From the NCBI GenBank assembly GCA_018817515.1, contig JAHIUD010000076.1, positions 1-40,718 of the forward strand: a stretch of 40,718 nt of DNA, read 5' to 3'. The position numbers and the translations under genes were made by a program. The DNA is from Pseudomonadota bacterium. GTDB taxonomy: Bacteria; Desulfobacterota; Desulfovibrionia; Desulfovibrionales; Desulfovibrionaceae. This document shows, in pieces, positions 22,171 through 31,248 of the stretch (its first letter is position 1; each line of letters opens with the position of its first letter). Below the pieces are notes generated by a model, which saw only the letters and a program-made list of their open reading frames with translations, was not told the DNA's origin and did not search any database.

Positions 22171-23592
22171 ATGAACGACACGACCGTCCTGAACCACGTC
22201 GCCGGCAGAAACGTCATCGACAGCCCGGGCAACGACTACAAGGGCCCGAGCAACGTCTCCACCACCAACGCCTGCAAGCTGTGCACGCCGCTTGGCGCCA
22301 CCCTGGCCTTCAAGGGCGTGGAGAACGCGGTGAGCTTCCTGCACGGCTCCCAGGGCTGCGCCACCTACATGCGCCGCTACATCATCAGCCATTTCCGGGA
22401 GCCCATGGACATCGCGTCCTCGGCGCTGGGCGAAAAGAACGCCATCTACGGCGGCGGCCCGAACCTCAAGAAGGGGCTGCTCAACGCCATGCAGAAGTAC
22501 GGCGCGGGCGTCATCGGCGTGGCCACCACCTGCCTCACCGAGACCATCGGCGACGACGTGGCCCGTCTGCTCATCGAGTTCCGCGAGGAGTTCAAGGACC
22601 TGCCCCTGGCCCACCTGGTGCACGTGTCCACCCCGAGCTACTCCGGCACGCACATGGACGGCTTCCACGGCGCGGTCAAGGCCATCGCCGACCAGCTTTG
22701 TGTGGAGAAGGCCCCTGCCAACTCCCGCGTGAACCTGTTCAGCGGCATGGTCAGCCCGGCGGACATCCGCCACCTGAAGGAGATCGTTCGCGGCTTCGGC
22801 GTGGAGCCCATCCTCCTGCCCGACTATTCCGAGACGCTGGATGCCCCGGCCCTGCTGGAATACGAGAACATCCCCTCGGGCGGAACGAGCGTGGCCGACA
22901 TTAGGGCCATGTCCGGCGCGCGGGCCTCCATCGAGCTTGGCCGCGCCATCTCGACCCAGGACACCGCCGGAACCTCGCTGGCCGAGCGCTTCAACACCCC
23001 GCTGTTCCGCCTGGGCCTGCCCATGGGCATCCGCGAGACCGACGCGCTGTTCGCGGCGCTCAAGTCCATCACCGGCTTCGAGGCCCCACGCGACCTGCTG
23101 CTGGAGCGCGGCCGCTACATCGACTCCCTGGTGGACGGCCACAAGTACGTGTCGGGCCTCAAGGCCGTGGTCTACGGCGAGGAGGACCTGTGCATCGGGC
23201 TGACCAGCTTCCTGGCCGAGATCGGCGTCAAGCCGGTGCTGGTGGCCACGGGCGCGAAGAACCGCAACCTGGCCGCGCACATCGAGGCTGCCTGCGGCTC
23301 CGTGCTGCGCGAGATGCCCATAATCCGGGAGGGCGCGGACTTCTTCGACATCGTGGAAGAGGCCAAGACCCTCGCCCCGGACCTGCTGGTGGGCCACAGC
23401 AAGGGCCAGCGGGCCGCGCGCGAGTGGAACATCCCGCTTCTGCGGGTGGGCTTCCCCATCCACGACCGTTTCGGCGGCCAGCGCCTGCTGCACCTGGGCT
23501 ACCGGGGCGCGCAGAGCCTCTTCGACCGCCTGGTGAATCTCGTCCTGGAAAAGAAGCAGAACGATTCCGACATCGGCTACGGATACCTCTAG
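22171..23592 (+). CDS. nifN: FeMo-cofactor scaffold subunit NifN
   Basis: The 473-residue protein resembles NifK. Cluster cysteines are C35 or C38 (NACKLCTPLGA), C63 (HGSQGCATY) and C121 (TTCLTETIGDD). The start follows the nifE stop by 3 bases and its ribosome site (GAGGAGG) lies inside nifE. With NifE it forms the heterotetramer on which the cofactor is matured before transfer to apo-NifDK. The nifE-nifN-nifB order places the NifB-co maker next to its acceptor. Confidence 0.97.
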   Translation: MNDTTVLNHVAGRNVIDSPGNDYKGPSNVSTTNACKLCTPLGATLAFKGVENAVSFLHGSQGCATYMRRYIISHFREPMDIASSALGEKNAIYGGGPNLKKGLLNAMQKYGAGVIGVATTCLTETIGDDVARLLIEFREEFKDLPLAHLVHVSTPSYSGTHMDGFHGAVKAIADQLCVEKAPANSRVNLFSGMVSPADIRHLKEIVRGFGVEPILLPDYSETLDAPALLEYENIPSGGTSVADIRAMSGARASIELGRAISTQDTAGTSLAERFNTPLFRLGLPMGIRETDALFAALKSITGFEAPRDLLLERGRYIDSLVDGHKYVSGLKAVVYGEEDLCIGLTSFLAEIGVKPVLVATGAKNRNLAAHIEAACGSVLREMPIIREGADFFDIVEEAKTLAPDLLVGHSKGQRAAREWNIPLLRVGFPIHDRFGGQRLLHLGYRGAQSLFDRLVNLVLEKKQNDSDIGYGYL

Positions 23593-23619
23593 CTCTCGTC
23601 ACTGGAAAAGGAGCCGAAC

Positions 23620-24927
23620 ATGCAGACCATCATCTCCCCCGCCCCCTCCGCCGTTGTCGACCCGAAGTCCGTCAAGCACCCCTGTTTCAACAAGGAATCG
23701 TCCGGCTCCTGCGGCCGCGTGCATCTTCCGGTGGCGCCCAAGTGCAACATCCAGTGCAACTATTGCAACAGGAAGTACGACTGCGTGAACGAGTCGCGCC
23801 CGGGCGTCACCAGCGGCATCCTGAAGCCCTTCCAGGCGCTGGAATACACCCGCCAAGTGCTGGACAAGGAGCCGCGCATCACAGTCATCGGCATCGCCGG
23901 GCCCGGCGACCCCATGGCCAACCCGGCGGAGACGCTGGAGACCATGCGGCTCATCCGCAAGGAATACCCGCACATGCTCTTCTGCCTGTCCAGTAACGGC
24001 CTGGCCATGCCGGAGTACCTGGACGACCTGGCGGAGCTGGGCGTGACCCACGCCACGGTGACGCTGAACACCATCGACCCGGCCATCGGCGCCAAGATCT
24101 ACTCCTGGGTGCGCGACGGCAACGTGGTCTACCGGGGCCAGGACGCCGCCGAGCTCATCCTCAGCCGCCAGTTGGAAGCCATCGCAGGCCTCAAGGCGCG
24201 CGGACTGGCCGTGAAGGTCAACACCATCGTCATTCCCGGCGTCAACGACCACCACATCCTGGCCGTGGCCAAGAAGGCAAACGAGCTTGGCGTGGACCTG
24301 CAGAACCTCATGCCCATGTTCCCCACCGAGGGCACGCCCTTTGGCGACCTGATCGAGCCGAGCAAGGAGCAGATAAACGCCCTGCGCGCCGAGGCCGGAC
24401 CGCTGGTGTCGCAGATGACCCACTGCCGCCGCTGCCGCGCCGACGCCGTGGGCCTCTTGTGCAACGACCGCTCCACCGAGCTTGGCGGCGTCCTTTCCGC
24501 GTGCAGCAAGATGGCCCCCAAGGCCCAGGACGACCGGCCCTACGTGGCCGTGGCCACCCGCGAGGGCCTCTTGGTGAACCTGCACCTGGGCGAGGCCAAG
24601 CGCTTCCAGATCTGGGGACTGGCCGAGAACGGCGGCTTCCGCCTTGTGGAGGAACGCCAGGCCCCGTCCGCTGGCTGCGGCCCCTCGCGCTGGGAGGACC
24701 TGGCCAAGCTCTTGTCCGACTGCCGGGCCGTGCTGGTCAACGCTCTGGGCGACGCCCCGCGCAAGATCCTGACCGAGCGCGGCACCATGCCCGCGGCCTG
24801 CTCCGGATTCATCGAGGACGCCCTGGCCCTGGCCTTCGGCGAGGACGGCATAGCCCGGCTGGAGGCCCTCAAGGCCCGGCGCGGCGGCCTCGGCAAGTCC
24901 TGCTGCGGCACGGGCGACGGCTGCTGA
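23620..24927 (+). CDS. nifB: FeMo-cofactor maturase NifB (radical SAM plus NifX-like domain)
   Basis: The 435-residue protein has the radical-SAM cysteines C42, C46 and C49 (KCNIQCNYC), further cluster ligands C22, C31, C269 and C272 (HCRRC), and the SAM motif GPGDP (94-98). The VKVNTIVIPGVND strand is typical. The C-terminal ~120 residues (from RPYVAVATREGLLVNLHLGEA) form the NifX/NafY-type cofactor-binding domain. A Cys-rich tail (SCCGTGDGC) ends the protein. NifB fuses two 4Fe-4S clusters, inserting carbide from SAM and a ninth sulfur, to form NifB-co for NifEN. AAGGAG precedes the start. This is the functional copy; compare the degenerate paralogue at 18476. Confidence 0.98.
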   Translation: MQTIISPAPSAVVDPKSVKHPCFNKESSGSCGRVHLPVAPKCNIQCNYCNRKYDCVNESRPGVTSGILKPFQALEYTRQVLDKEPRITVIGIAGPGDPMANPAETLETMRLIRKEYPHMLFCLSSNGLAMPEYLDDLAELGVTHATVTLNTIDPAIGAKIYSWVRDGNVVYRGQDAAELILSRQLEAIAGLKARGLAVKVNTIVIPGVNDHHILAVAKKANELGVDLQNLMPMFPTEGTPFGDLIEPSKEQINALRAEAGPLVSQMTHCRRCRADAVGLLCNDRSTELGGVLSACSKMAPKAQDDRPYVAVATREGLLVNLHLGEAKRFQIWGLAENGGFRLVEERQAPSAGCGPSRWEDLAKLLSDCRAVLVNALGDAPRKILTERGTMPAACSGFIEDALALAFGEDGIARLEALKARRGGLGKSCCGTGDGC

Positions 24928-24972
24928 GAAAGGCTGCCACAACCCCTGTAACCCGACTCATAAGGAGGCCAC

Positions 24973-25221
24973 ATGACCAGAGCCACGTGGGAAAAAGTGT
25001 TCGAATACGCGTCCATGCCGGTCCACGGCACCCTCTCGCGCAAACTGCGCAAGGGCATCAAGATCCAGGTCAACGAGGGCCGCATCTACGAGATGGCCAC
25101 CGTTTTCCTGGGCGAGGACTTCCTGCGCCTGAGCGAGACCAAAGGCAAAGAGATGATCAACACCTACTACGCCTGGGAGCAGCTCGTCTGCGTGCGCACC
25201 ATCGGCGACACAGAAAGCTAG
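24973..25221 (+). CDS. Small protein downstream of nifB, unknown function
   Basis: The 82-residue protein has a strong AAGGAGG ribosome site 5 bases before its ATG and begins 45 bases after nifB, so it is very probably translated as part of the nif operon. It has a basic middle (GTLSRKLRKGIKIQV), then predicted beta strands (RIYEMATVFLGEDFLRL) and an aromatic end (YYAWEQLVCVRTIG). There is one cysteine and no signal or membrane segment. The pattern suggests a small beta-barrel or OB/SH3-like protein. I do not recognise the family, and no function is claimed. Confidence 0.8.
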   Translation: MTRATWEKVFEYASMPVHGTLSRKLRKGIKIQVNEGRIYEMATVFLGEDFLRLSETKGKEMINTYYAWEQLVCVRTIGDTES

Positions 25222-25252
25222 GAGCGGCGGGAGCCGACATGGCGGGGGTTAC

Positions 25253-25516
25253 GTGGACACGTTGACGCTTTTCGGGCTGGTGGCCGTGAGCCTGATGCTC
25301 CTGTGCCACAGCCTGGAAGACAGGAGCCCCTGGTTCGTTCTGGCCTTTGCCGGGTCCTGCGGCCTGGGTTCGGTCTACGGGTTCGTGCAGGGGGCCTGGC
25401 CCCTCGGCCTGGGGGTGTTGGTGTGGGCCATGGTGGCCGTGAGCCGCTGGCTCAGGCTGCGCAGGGAGCAGGTCGGCAAGTACCGTCTCCAAAGCCTGCG
25501 CGGTTTGACGAATTAA
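25253..25516 (+). CDS. Small two- to three-helix membrane protein at the end of the nif operon
   Basis: An 87-residue frame begins at GTG 25253 behind a GGGGG stretch; no better start is visible. It contains hydrophobic helices at ~4-19, ~26-45 and ~48-64, with the short motif LEDRSPWFVLAFAG between the first two and a basic C-terminus (RWLRLRREQVGK). The motif LEDRSPWF...GS.YGF.QGAWP looks like a family of small inner-membrane proteins I have met in other proteobacteria, but I cannot name it with confidence. It ends 43 bases before the operon terminator. The function is unknown. Confidence 0.65.
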   Translation: MDTLTLFGLVAVSLMLLCHSLEDRSPWFVLAFAGSCGLGSVYGFVQGAWPLGLGVLVWAMVAVSRWLRLRREQVGKYRLQSLRGLTN

Positions 25517-25559
25517 CACCCCTACCGCCAAGCACGCCAACGTACACGCAACAAGAAAT

Positions 25560-25602
25560 AACGCCCGGCCTCCCAAACAGGGGGACCGGGCGTTGTCTTT
25601 TT
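25560..25602 (+). terminator. Rho-independent terminator of the nif operon
   Basis: AACGCCCGG (25560-25568) pairs with CCGGGCGTT (25586-25594), with additional CCTCCC/GGGGG pairing inside, followed by GTCTTTTT. It ends the nif transcript. The minus side reads ATTTCTTGTT after the stem, so it may also stop the converging aminotransferase transcript. Confidence 0.9.
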
Positions 25603-25617
25603 GCGGGCTTGCGCGGG

Positions 25618-26556
25618 TTAGAACGGCGTGCCGCTGAGCGCCAGGTCGGCCTGGAGCAGCGCGCGGATGCGGCGGCTCACCGGGCCCGGCTTGGCGTCGT
25701 GGATGGGCTTGTTGTTGTAGCGCACCACGGACACGCAGTCGAAACTGGTGCCGACCATCATGACCTCGTGGGCGTTGAAGATCTCGTCTTCGGTGACGCC
25801 CTTGAAGATGATGTCCAGCTCGTCCTTCACCAGGTCCACGGCGCGCATGAGCGTGGTGCCAGCCAGGGAGTTGGTGAACTCCGGGATGACCAGCCGCCCG
25901 CTCTCGTCCACCAGGCAGATGTTCTCGGTGGCGCCCTCGGCCAGGAAGCCCTTGTCGTCGAAGCAGAAGGGGAAGTCGAAACCGCCCTTGATGGCCTCGC
26001 GCTTCATGAGCACGTTGGGCAGGTAGTTGGTGGTCTTCACCGTGGCCATCCAGGCCTGCTTGGCCGGAATGGACGTGCGGAACGCCGTGACGCCCTTGTC
26101 GAAGTAGGCTTCGGGCTTCTCGTGCATGCGGTAGGCCACCAGGTACAGGCTCTGCACCGGGCTCTCGTAGGGGTCGATGCCGAAGCCGCCCGGCCCGCGC
26201 CCCAAGAGGATGCGGATGAGGCCGTCGGGCTCGTTGCCCGCGCTGGCCACCTCGATGAGCGCCTGCTTGAGCTCGGACCAGGAGCACGGCGGCTCCAGGT
26301 GGATGGCCTGGCAGGAGAGCTTCATGCGCCGCAGGTGCGGGTCCAGCTGGTAGAGCTTGCGGCCCACGTACTTGATGGTCTCGAACACGCCGTCGCCCCG
26401 ATGCACCAGATGGTCGTCCCAGGGCATGAGCATGAGCTTCGGGTCGGTGCCGATGACCCCGATGCGGTGGTCGTAGAACGCGAGCACTTCTTCGGTGCCG
26501 GGCCGGATGGCCTCCAGCATGGCCTCAAGGTACTCTATGGAATTGGCGACGCGCAT
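25618..26556 (-). CDS. Class IV PLP aminotransferase (branched-chain / D-amino-acid transaminase type)
   Basis: The 312-residue protein starts at ATG 26556, set by AAGGAG upstream; the frame continues upstream as a shadow of asd. Class IV marks are HRGDGVFETIKY (52-63), the probable PLP lysine K174 in VKTTNYLPN, and the FLAEGATENICLV motif (204-215), with GTTLMRAV (~233-240) binding the phosphate. The family covers IlvE, D-alanine transaminase and aminodeoxychorismate lyase. The HRGDGVFET start and length fit a branched-chain-type enzyme, but the substrate cannot be fixed. It begins 20 bases after asd and forms an operon with asd and metF, pointing to amino-acid synthesis. Confidence 0.87.
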   Translation of the reverse strand: MRVANSIEYLEAMLEAIRPGTEEVLAFYDHRIGVIGTDPKLMLMPWDDHLVHRGDGVFETIKYVGRKLYQLDPHLRRMKLSCQAIHLEPPCSWSELKQALIEVASAGNEPDGLIRILLGRGPGGFGIDPYESPVQSLYLVAYRMHEKPEAYFDKGVTAFRTSIPAKQAWMATVKTTNYLPNVLMKREAIKGGFDFPFCFDDKGFLAEGATENICLVDESGRLVIPEFTNSLAGTTLMRAVDLVKDELDIIFKGVTEDEIFNAHEVMMVGTSFDCVSVVRYNNKPIHDAKPGPVSRRIRALLQADLALSGTPF

Positions 26557-26576
26557 GCGTGCTCCTTTTGTTGACG

Positions 26577-27608
<1,032 letters not shown>

Positions 27609-27625
27609 GATTAGCCTTCCCCCGT

Positions 27626-28501
27626 TTAACGGATGCTGATGTTGTTCATGATGGACAAGCACGCCTCGGCGCGGTTGAGCGTGTACAGATGCACGCCCAG
27701 CACTCCCGCGTCGAGAAGCCCCTGGACCTGGCTGGTGGCATGGGCGAGTCCGAGTTCGCGCACGGCTGCGTCGCCGCCGCGGGCAAAGGCCGCCTCCAGC
27801 GTCTCGTAAAACCCGCCGAACACTTCGCGGCCATTGAGGCTGGCGATGAACTCGGCGGACTTCATGCTCAAGATGGGCATGATGCCCGGCAGGATCGGCA
27901 CGTTGACGCCCAGCTTGCGCAGGCGCTCCACGTACTTCAGATACAAATCGTTCTCAAAGAACAGCTGGGTGACCACGAACTGTCCGCCCGCGTCCACCTT
28001 GTGCTTCAGCCATTTGAGGTCGTCCGTCAGGCTGGCCGATTCAGGGTGCATGGTGGGAATGCCCGCCACGCCGATGCCCATGTCCGGGTAGTGCCGGCCG
28101 ATGAACTCCACCAGGTCCGAGGCGTGGCGGAACTCCTGGCCCTCGAAGGAGAAGTTCTCCACGTTCTTTGGCGGATCGCCGCGCAGGGCCAGCACGTTCT
28201 GGATGCCCGCCTCGGTGATGGCCTTGAGAAACCCGTGCAGGGCCTCGCTTGAGGCGCCCACGCAGGTCAGGTGCGCCATGGGTTCAAGACCCAGGTCGTT
28301 CTTCAGGCGCGTGACGATGTCGAGCGTGTTGGACTGGGTGCCGCCGCCCGCGCCATAGGTGACGGAAACGAAGAGCGGATCGAGGACCTTGAGCTTCTCG
28401 ACCTCTTCGAAAAATTTCGGCCAGGTGTCGCGATCTTTGGGCGGGAAAAACTCCAGCGACAAAAATGGCTTGCGTGTTGGTATCAGGTCCGCGATGCGCA
28501 C
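27626..28501 (-). CDS. metF: 5,10-Methylenetetrahydrofolate reductase
   Basis: The 291-residue FAD enzyme shows SLEFFPPKDRDTW near the N-terminus, SVTYGAGGGTQ, AHLTCVG, LALRGDPP and FVVTQLFFEN, all hallmarks of MetF. It reduces methylene-THF to methyl-THF for methionine synthesis. In sulfate reducers the methyl branch also links to one-carbon metabolism. AAGGAG lies about 10 bases upstream of the ATG. First gene of the metF-asd-aminotransferase unit. Confidence 0.97.
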   Translation of the reverse strand: MRIADLIPTRKPFLSLEFFPPKDRDTWPKFFEEVEKLKVLDPLFVSVTYGAGGGTQSNTLDIVTRLKNDLGLEPMAHLTCVGASSEALHGFLKAITEAGIQNVLALRGDPPKNVENFSFEGQEFRHASDLVEFIGRHYPDMGIGVAGIPTMHPESASLTDDLKWLKHKVDAGGQFVVTQLFFENDLYLKYVERLRKLGVNVPILPGIMPILSMKSAEFIASLNGREVFGGFYETLEAAFARGGDAAVRELGLAHATSQVQGLLDAGVLGVHLYTLNRAEACLSIMNNISIR

Positions 28502-28647
28502 GCGTCAGGGCTCCTTGTTTGTTGCAACGCCGTGAAGGACTAAAGGTTCAGCTCCGGGGTTGGCGCAGAAACTAGGCCTGTATCCTTTCTTGCCACGGCC
28601 CGCAACGTCTGCGCATGGATTCACAATCGTCAGGCGCCGGGTGGCCC

Positions 28648-28671
28648 CGCCATTTCGCGCGCAAAATGGCG
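28648..28671. promoter_or_regulatory. Inverted repeat CGCCATTT-N8-AAATGGCG upstream of metF
   Basis: Two exact 8-base arms (28648-28655 and 28664-28671) flank an alternating CGCGCGCA centre. It lies about 150 bases upstream of metF and just after the small membrane gene. A third GAAATGGCGCG occurs near 28705-28715. It could be an operator for metF or part of a stem-loop; no T-run follows. Confidence 0.35.
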
Positions 28672-28717
28672 CACAAGGCGCGGCAGCCCGCCTGTGGACC
28701 GCTGTGGAAATGGCGCG

Positions 28718-29212
28718 TCAGGCCGTGAAGGGGCTGTGGGGAGTCTTGGGGCCGAGGCGCGAGAGCGCCCACAGGGCAAGAATGTACGGAGGAAAAAAAA
28801 CGGTGACGGGCCCGGCGCTGGCCCAGAGATAGGGCGCAGGCACGCCCTCGAAACGAATGGACAGCCAGGCCAGGGCGACGATGCCCGGCCAGAGCAGCGC
28901 GGCTCCGCGCCCGGCGGACAGGGCCAGGGAGTTCCCGTAGTGCTCCTGGGCCAGATTGTTCTGGGCCAGGTAGGCCTCCTTGTCCTGCATCTGCAGGGCC
29001 TGGAAAGACAACTCGCTGCGGCGCGTGGCCTCGCCGTCCTCCTGCTTGCGGCGGACCCGGTTCGCATAGGCCACGAGGGCCTTGCTGCCCCAGCCGAGCG
29101 CCGCGCTGAAAAAGGCCAGCACCGTTATGCCGAAGTAGAACCCGGCCTCGGGGTTCGAGAACACGCGGAAGGGGATGATCAGGAAGTTGTCGACGGCTTG
29201 GAAGGGGGTCAT
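28718..29212 (-). CDS. Small membrane protein next to TauE/SafE exporter
   Basis: The frame beginning at ATG 29212 encodes 164 residues: a hydrophobic helix at ~20-45, a charged soluble segment with RVRRKQEDGEATRRSEL and Gln/Asn-rich sequence (~50-95), then two hydrophobic helices (~103-155). The ribosome site is weak (GAGCG). It starts 17 bases after a terminator-like hairpin behind the exporter gene, so it may be expressed only by read-through or from its own promoter. The family is not recognised. Its neighbours suggest a role with the exporter. Confidence 0.7.
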   Translation of the reverse strand: MTPFQAVDNFLIIPFRVFSNPEAGFYFGITVLAFFSAALGWGSKALVAYANRVRRKQEDGEATRRSELSFQALQMQDKEAYLAQNNLAQEHYGNSLALSAGRGAALLWPGIVALAWLSIRFEGVPAPYLWASAGPVTVFFPPYILALWALSRLGPKTPHSPFTA

Positions 29213-29228
29213 GGTGGACGCTCGGTCG

Positions 29229-29259
29229 AAAAAGGCCGGGCCCCCGTAGGAGCCCGGCC
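29229..29259 (-). terminator. Terminator hairpin between TauE gene and small membrane gene
   Basis: On the minus strand GGCCGGGC, a 10-base loop, GCCCGGCC and TTTTT form a textbook intrinsic terminator 15 bases after the exporter stop. Because the next gene starts 17 bases later on the same strand, it probably acts as an attenuator that sets a lower level of that gene. Confidence 0.85.
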
Positions 29260-29274
29260 AGGATGTGCTGGCGT

Positions 29275-30549
29275 CTAGACGCCGGGGATCTTGTAGCCGA
29301 CGAAGCCGGCCAGCAGGTAGCCCACGCCGATGTAGAACGAAAGCGCGATGAAGATGCGCTTCATGAGCTTGTCGGAGAGGTACTTGGAGGTCATGGGGCC
29401 AATGATGGAGCCCACGGTGATGCCCACCAGCTCGGTGCCGATGAGGGTCCACTCGATGGGGGTACCCTTGGTCATCAGGGTGATGATGCTGGTGACCATG
29501 CTCACGAGCACGGCCAGGGCGGAGGTGCCAGCGGCCAGGTACATGGGCAGCTGGGTCACGCTGGTCAGGAAGGGCACCAGCAGGAAGCCGCCGCCGACGC
29601 CCAGGAAGGCCGCCACGGCGGAGATGCAGATACCGCCCAGGAAGGGGATCAGCGGGTTGAACTTGAAGGGCACGCCGTAGAAGACGAACTCGCAGGTGGA
29701 CAGGTTGAACTTGTTGATGTGCAGGCCAAGCTTGGACTCATCCACGGATTCGCCGCTCTTCAGCTTCTTGACGGCGTCCTCAAAGGCGCGGGCGGCCTCC
29801 TTGGCGGTCTTCTTCTTGGTCTGGGCGCCGGGGGTCATTTCGTAGAGCAGGTAGCAGCCCAGAACCAGGACGAAGAGGCCGAAGTAGCCCTGGTAGGACT
29901 TGAAGTCGAGCTTGCCGGCGGACAGGGCGGCAGCGCCATACGCGCCGATGAGCGAGCCCAGGCCCAGGCTGATGGCCAGCGGCAGCACCAGACGGCCCAT
30001 CTTCAGGTAGTTGAAGGAGCTGATGGCGGCCGAGGTACCGACCAGGAACTGGTTGGAGGCCTTGATGGAGTCGGTGACGATCTTGCCCAGGTCCGGGACA
30101 GCCTTCTTCAGGCCGCCAGCGTAGCTGCCGAAGCCGAACACGCTCATGTGGCCCACGCCAGCCATGACGCCGCCGAAGGCGCCCACGGTGGAGAAGATCC
30201 AGCCTACCCACACGGCCCAGCAGAAGGCCAGGATCGGATTGACGGTGGGCGCGCCGGGGATGCCGAGGAAGCCCGCGGGCTTGGACTCGTCGATCATGCC
30301 CTTTTCCGTGCCGCGCGGGGCCTTGGCGATGGCAGCGGCCAGCTTGCTCACGGGAGCGCCGTCCACGGCCTTGGCAGCATCGGCTGCGGCGGCGTCGACG
30401 GTCTTGGCCGCCTCGCCAGCGACAGCGCCTGCGGCCTTGGCCGCATCAGCGGCGGGGGTCGCCGGAGCCTGCTGGGCCACGGCGATGCCGAGCCACAGAC
30501 ACAGAGACAATGCAGCGATGGCGCTGACAATGAGGGAACGTTTGTTCAT
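29275..30549 (-). CDS. TauE/SafE-family anion exporter with Ala-rich N-terminal extension
   Basis: The 424-residue protein has an N-terminal signal-like helix (1-26, ending AVAQQ), an Ala/Lys-rich stretch (~33-75), then about eight membrane helices in two halves with a long cytoplasmic or periplasmic loop (~240-300). The repeats VGAFGGVMAGVGH and VAAFLGVGGGFLLVPFL are the two inverted family motifs. TauE/SafE proteins move sulfite, sulfoacetate or related sulfur anions. GGAGGAG precedes the start. It lies 69 bases after the four-cluster ferredoxin gene and opposite a PhsA-like enzyme, which fits sulfur-compound traffic (inference). Confidence 0.9.
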   Translation of the reverse strand: MNKRSLIVSAIAALSLCLWLGIAVAQQAPATPAADAAKAAGAVAGEAAKTVDAAAADAAKAVDGAPVSKLAAAIAKAPRGTEKGMIDESKPAGFLGIPGAPTVNPILAFCWAVWVGWIFSTVGAFGGVMAGVGHMSVFGFGSYAGGLKKAVPDLGKIVTDSIKASNQFLVGTSAAISSFNYLKMGRLVLPLAISLGLGSLIGAYGAAALSAGKLDFKSYQGYFGLFVLVLGCYLLYEMTPGAQTKKKTAKEAARAFEDAVKKLKSGESVDESKLGLHINKFNLSTCEFVFYGVPFKFNPLIPFLGGICISAVAAFLGVGGGFLLVPFLTSVTQLPMYLAAGTSALAVLVSMVTSIITLMTKGTPIEWTLIGTELVGITVGSIIGPMTSKYLSDKLMKRIFIALSFYIGVGYLLAGFVGYKIPGV

Positions 30550-30618
30550 GGGCCGTGCTCCTCCTGTTTGATAGGGGTTAGAAAGTATGCTCCAGCGCCT
30601 GCAGCGCCGGTTGCGGTG

Positions 30619-31074
30619 TTATTTTGCAGGCCGCACAAAGGTCAGGGCCTTTGAGGTGCAGCCGGTGACGCAGGCCGGGTCAAGCCCCCGCTCAAGGCGG
30701 TCCAGGCAGTAGTCGCATTTCGTGGTCTTGCCCAGGGCCTCCAGAAAAACCGGAACGTCCCAGGGGCAGGCCTTCTCGCAACGGTGGCAGCCGATGCAGG
30801 TCTCCATGTTGAGACTGATGAGGCCGTCCTCCGCACGTTTAGTAAGCGAACCGGAGGGACACACCTTGACGCAGAACGGCTCGTCGCACTGCAGGCAATT
30901 CTGATAAACGAACTCCATGCGTGGGCTTCCATCCGGGCCGCTAAAAGGACCAAGCGCCTTGATGCGGTTCAGAGATACTCCCGGAGGCAGGTTGTTCTTG
31001 ACGTTGCAATGCACCAGGCAGGATTTGCATCCAATGCAACGGTTGGGGTTCAGCGCGATGCGGTAAATGCTCAT
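30619..31074 (-). CDS. Four-cluster [4Fe-4S] ferredoxin subunit (DmsB/PhsB type)
   Basis: The 151-residue protein has sixteen cysteines in four groups: 13, 16, 19, 23; 60, 63, 68, 72; 93, 96, 99, 103; and 120, 123, 135, 139. This is the pattern of the electron-transfer subunit of molybdopterin oxidoreductases (DmsB, PhsB, HycB). There is no signal peptide. AGGAG precedes the ATG. It is divergent from the PhsA-like gene at 31374 across a 299-base control region and probably serves as its electron partner, although co-transcribed with the TauE-type exporter. Confidence 0.92.
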   Translation of the reverse strand: MSIYRIALNPNRCIGCKSCLVHCNVKNNLPPGVSLNRIKALGPFSGPDGSPRMEFVYQNCLQCDEPFCVKVCPSGSLTKRAEDGLISLNMETCIGCHRCEKACPWDVPVFLEALGKTTKCDYCLDRLERGLDPACVTGCTSKALTFVRPAK

Positions 31075-31120
31075 GCACTTCTCCTGGCTTTACATGTGAC
31101 TCGGGATTGCCCAGCCGCAG

Positions 31121-31139
31121 CATACCCCTTAATGGTATG
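31121..31139. promoter_or_regulatory. CATACC-N7-GGTATG dyad near the ferredoxin promoter
   Basis: Exact 6-base arms (31121-31126 and 31134-31139) lie just downstream of the proposed -10 of the minus promoter, where a bound repressor would block transcription. Regulator unknown. Confidence 0.35.
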
Positions 31140-31150
31140 TTTGTGTTAAA

Positions 31151-31182
31151 AGTATAAATCATAAAGCAAGGCCCGCTGTCAA
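31151..31182 (-). promoter_or_regulatory. Possible sigma-70 promoter for the ferredoxin-TauE operon
   Basis: The minus strand has a perfect -35 TTGACA (31182-31177) and an AT-rich -10 region. TATACT (31156-31151) is the best hexamer, but its spacing is 20, longer than the usual 17; weaker hexamers fit the normal spacing. The 299-base gap is otherwise non-coding. Confidence 0.4.
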
Positions 31183-31248
31183 TAGCCGCCACGAGCTCGT
31201 TCTTTTTTTCCCATACAAAGAATATTCTACCTTAACAGGTGGATAGTA

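Noticed and set aside
20992-23493. 833-codon open frame on the minus strand opposite nifE and nifN
   Set aside because: Same reason; nifE and nifN are certain and the antisense protein has no family character.
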